In this document: positions 60,246-64,000 of the stretch, one piece after another | Layout of the letters: every line of letters starts with the position of its first letter | How positions within the stretch are numbered: position 1 is the first letter of the stretch | Source of the DNA: Spirometra erinaceieuropaei | Lineage: Eukaryota; Platyhelminthes; Cestoda; Diphyllobothriidea; Diphyllobothriidae | Length of the DNA stretch: 64,000 nt | Reading direction: 5' to 3' | Assembly: GCA_902702965.1 (NCBI GenBank) | Contig: CACRXP010000017.1 | Span: forward strand, 1,039,993 to 1,103,992 | Notes under the pieces: generated by a model | Database searches by the model: none | The model's input: only the letters and a program-made list of their open reading frames with translations | What the model was told of the DNA's origin: nothing | Translations under genes and position numbers: made by a program

Positions 60246-61050
60246 GTTTGCTGTCTGTCCTAAAAGCATGAAAAAATGTCGCAACATGAAGGAAGCCACC
60301 ATATTTATGGTTAAATTAGAGTGGGTCCCAACGAATGTACGTGGTTGATGTTTGGACCACTTATATGGAACATTCCGTATCTTTTTTTCTGTGCTCCTTA
60401 TTAATGGGTAGTTGTGTGAAATAACAATTATTACCATCAAGTATTTCCCGTATGACCATTTATTCCCTTGCTGCTTTTGTATACCTGTCTCATTCTCTCT
60501 GATTACAGTGGGTCGGAGTAATATGGGGATTTGGCTTTCGCTTCTTCCAAACAGATTAACTAATATATTTTGTCAACTTTGGAGAAGTGATTGCAATTAT
60601 GCCATCGATGATATTCATATGAAAGTCTCTATGCATAAGAACATCGATCTGAAGCTGAAGCTGAGGTATAGATATAAAACGTACCATCATGTAACATGCT
60701 TCATCTTTTTCCGGATTCAGATATATCTTTCAAGTGTTTCGTCGTGAGTCAAGAACTGAGACTTTGGAGTGCTGGGCGTGTGAATTGACGCATATGCCGA
60801 ATTAAGCGTCACTTTATACCGAGCTCATTTTGTTTCTTAAGAAATCACTTACTTCCTAGTATGTTACATCTCGCTGTATTTGAGGCTTAAAGTTTACCAC
60901 AAAGATTTTTTCAAATAGGATTTCGTTAGAACAATGCCTTTTTTGCTTGTTATCTTTTCCGTGCTTATTAAATCTCCCTTTCCGTCTCCCTACTCAACTG
61001 GTGCGAAACGCATCATAGAGGAGAGCCTGTCTTTTAAAGGTATGTTTCTT
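60246..61050. repeat. Repeat block C, copy 2
   Basis: Starts immediately after the gap, nearly identical to 51841-51990 for about 150 bases, then similar at lower identity up to about 61040. Confidence 0.7.
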
Positions 61051-61717
61051 TGGTTTTTGCAGACACACCCTATATGATTTGTGACGTATGTGTATATCCC
61101 TTTTTTCTTTAGTTCTACTCATCTCCAGTTTGATCATTTTAATATTCCACACTTGAGTAAATTAGTGCTACTCAGTATTTTGCTTTATTATTATTGTCCT
61201 ATATGAACGCCATTATCGTTTGCATCAAATCGCTTAACCCACTTGTAGTGCATTATTTTGTATAGGCCGTTTCTACTCTAAACCTCTTTCGCAGGATTCC
61301 ATCAATGTCGGTGCTCCTAATCTACGAAGCCTGTGTGCACATCTTTGTTCTTTTCCAATAGATAATTTTATTAGAAATTACAGAAATAGGGTGATTTGTA
61401 GGTTTGTTTTTATCCAATTAGCTAACTATTCTTCAAATTATTGTACTGTTTTTCTGCGATTGCTTATTGATAATTTGTCTGAGCGTTTGAGCCCAATCTT
61501 TGTCCCTGCCATCCTTAACTATCTCTTTTTGCACTTCTGAGTATTAGCTGAGAGTGAAAATTAGCGAAATGTTAGTGGACATTGGGTGCAACTACCGCAA
61601 ATTCAAACTCAGTGTAAAGGCATCCAGCGATCTCATATAACTTCAGATTTACTGTGCTACGGATCTTTATATCATGAATGTGTCCTCAAGATTTCGTAAC
61701 ATGATAACATATTGCCT
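61051..61717. other. Unrecognised AT-rich DNA
   Basis: No gene or element recognised. Confidence 0.25.
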
Positions 61718-62702
61718 ACAATAATTGTGCGAACTCATGAAATGTTAATCGAAATTCTGAATTGCGTTTCCGTTTCAAAAAGATCTTCTAAGTAGGGTTG
61801 TAAAATTACCCTTCTTGCAGCCTACTTCTATAATGATTCAGTCACGTCAGGATGCCGGCTTTCGAACAAACTTCTTTCCGGCTGCGTGCAAAAACTATAG
61901 TCTGTGAAAATGACTACTAATGTGTCGTACATTTTTCCCACTGGTTTTTGATTCCCTTAAAAATTCAATTATATTTCATGGAAAGCGCATAAAAATACTC
62001 ATTCACTTACTTATTTGGTAAACAATTATGTCTTCTAATCTTATGCTCAAAGGAGGCGTATAATTCGCTTTTAAATATTTTCTAATTATGCGATTTTTTA
62101 ATACCGTGAAATGCCCGTCCATAAATCAACGTGTCTCTACCTTTGCTAATGTGGCTTGTAAAGTTATGATTTATGGCCGAAATCCACTGCTAAGTTCTAT
62201 GAACACCATATGGTCTCGTCTTAGTACAGTAAAGAAATGTACGGTTTTCCTTACGCGGAAATTATACGGCTTGTATTTTGGAAGCTCTGAATGCAAGTTC
62301 AACGGCAGATCCGATTCAAAATTTATCGGGAATTAGAAAAGTCTTTGAAAGCCGATGTTTTCCCTCTTCGATTATAAAATCGGAAGGAGACATCATTTTC
62401 TAGCGAATGAGCAAAAATGAGTATTTTTAAGCATTTTTCCATGAAATAAAATTTAATATTTATGGACATTGAAATCAGTGTGAAAAATTCATGCTACATA
62501 AGTAGTCATTTTTACAGAGCATGGTTTTTGTATGCAGCCGAAAAGAAGTTTGTTCTAAAGCCGGCATCCTGAGGAAACTGAATTATTATAGAATTACCCT
62601 GCACGATGACCAGTTTTAAAATCCTACTTAATTAATCTTCTCAAAACGAAAACATATTTCGGAATTTCGGTTGACATTTCATGATTTAGCCCACCTGCTG
62701 TA
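61718..62702. mobile_element. Long-inverted-repeat element, subfamily 3
   Basis: The left part (GCGAACTCATGAAATGTTAA at 61729) and right part (complement of a stretch ending ATTTCATGATTTAGCCCACC, then TGCTGTA at 62702) are inverted. The inner arms share AAGCCGGCATCCTGA-like and AATGACTACTAATGTG-like segments. The size (~985 bases), order of landmarks and TA-CAG right end fit the 16529 family, but the sequence is strongly diverged. Confidence 0.6.
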
Positions 62703-64000
62703 AGTATTTGACTGAGTGGAGATCTACAGCAATTCTGTTAAATTTCCGACATGTACATATTAGAGTTCTGTAAAATTCAAAACTGTCTCTCTGCCATCAC
62801 CAGCACGAACGTCTCTCAAAAATCGCTTTTCAGGTATGATACAAAAATATATGCACTAAACCTCCCCACTGCTCACTTTCTGTTTTCAGAGATGATGTTT
62901 TATCTTTAATTTCCTATTCTTATCCAGCGTGCGTGGAATTCTTCTTAGAAACTTCTTAGTTTTTGATTTTAGTTTTTTCGGTGATTTAAAAAAATAATAA
63001 GTGCCGTGAATTGATTTGCGAGCGTTTTGCGGACTAGGACAGTGTTATAAATATAGTCGAATGCTGTTATAGAGTACAAGCATAACAAGGTAAGCGCTGG
63101 TCAGTTAACCATGCATTTTTTTTTGCCTCATCCGCAGCCGCTTTAAATTTACCTACCGATTATCCGTCTCTCTGGAGGAAATCAAGTGGTTCTTGAATAC
63201 AACAGAGGTAAAGTATTCGAGAAGTCCAAAGACTATGTCTACAGAAGAGGGGTAAAGAAGATATAGCGTTTGGCAGACATTGGGACCCCACAGTGTACTC
63301 ATGCAAAACATGCAAAAGTTAGACTTCAGCTCATGTGTAAAGCAACTTATGTTGCCTTTTCTTCTTCCAGGCTTTTAGTGGACCGGGCAAGCATTTTAGA
63401 TATAAAATGGATTGGCTAATGTCATAAGAATACCTTTTGACAAAAGTACATAAATTTGGAAGATGCAGTTATCCCATTCCAAGGAACCTTCGTATCTTTT
63501 GAGTCATTTTATTTTTCGGACACATTAATATTGGTATCTGGTCCTGTCCACCAGGGCTACTAATAATAGGCATATATTATGTATATGTACTCCAGATATA
63601 GTCGACTGCCCCAGGAATAATTTTAGTTAAACACTAGTGCGTCAGACTTATGAGCCTGGGCTCGACAAAGCAGATGTACTGTGTTTTTTATGCAAAACGT
63701 CTAGTTAAAACTGTTTCTGATCTAAAGTACTGTATTTAATAAGTGTTCATAGTTGTTTGAAACAGATCGGGACGCAATTTTATTCAAAGGCACTGGAGTA
63801 CAATGTTGAGGAGCTCCTAAATCGTTACTATCTGAGTCGTCGAAAATGACTTTCTATTGCGACGACTTACTAACATTCCGATAGAATCTCACCGCATAAA
63901 ATCGTACGAAAAGAGACCACTATGTGTCAGAGAATAAAATTAAAACAGAAATTTGTAATAAACCTCTAGTTGTAATTAATTTAATGAACTCGCCTTCGAA
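62703..64000. other. Unrecognised AT-rich DNA
   Basis: No gene, RNA or repeat recognised to the end of the window. Confidence 0.25.

Overview
The window is eukaryotic nuclear DNA. Genes are split by GT-AG introns and one GC-AG intron, and most of the sequence is decayed transposable elements. The RAF kinase, the paired small bZIP genes, abundant Penelope-like elements with GIY-YIG nuclease tails and a Merlin-type transposon suggest a parasitic flatworm, most likely a tapeworm of the diphyllobothriid group. That taxonomic placement is inference from element style, not a search result. Three assembly gaps (11191-11235, single n at 44934, 60152-60245) show this is a draft assembly.

Layout. 412-3443 (+): last four coding exons of a RAF-family kinase. 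3444-10758: gene-poor, with one antisense LINE reverse-transcriptase remnant (about 6780-7500). 10759-11800: truncated Penelope-like element (PLE) with GIY-YIG domain and hammerhead-like motifs. 13142-14180: 5'-truncated LINE. 16529-17523 and 19219-20209: two copies, in opposite orientation, of a ~1 kb long-inverted-repeat element, with a PLE end-to-end palindrome between them (18126-18308). 21125-22500: a telomere-like tract with two related hairpins nearby. 24796-30384 (+): three-exon bZIP gene whose second intron holds a mariner remnant and a tRNA-derived SINE. 33985-38220: rearranged PLE GIY-YIG remnants. 39415-40679 (-): unassigned candidate gene with a membrane-spanning C-terminal part. 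41221-41526: small inverted-repeat element whose ends carry hammerhead-like motifs. 43933-47731: repeat blocks. 48018-48434: glycosyltransferase-like broken fragment. 49037-51096 (-): second bZIP gene with the same intron phases as the first. 52900-53960: PLE reverse-transcriptase remnant. 54624-61050: second copy of the repeat blocks, interrupted by a Merlin transposon (open frame 56282-57286) and a perfect 161-bp palindrome (58048-58208), then a gap. 61718-62702: another long-inverted-repeat element. The rest is unrecognised.

The protein-coding content is RAF (MAPK signalling), two paralogous bZIP transcription factors and one uncertain membrane protein; nothing suggests an operon or shared pathway. 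The most striking non-coding signal is repeated hammerhead-ribozyme-like motifs, several arranged as inverted pairs, together with a family of ~1 kb foldback elements with TA-flanked CAG termini.
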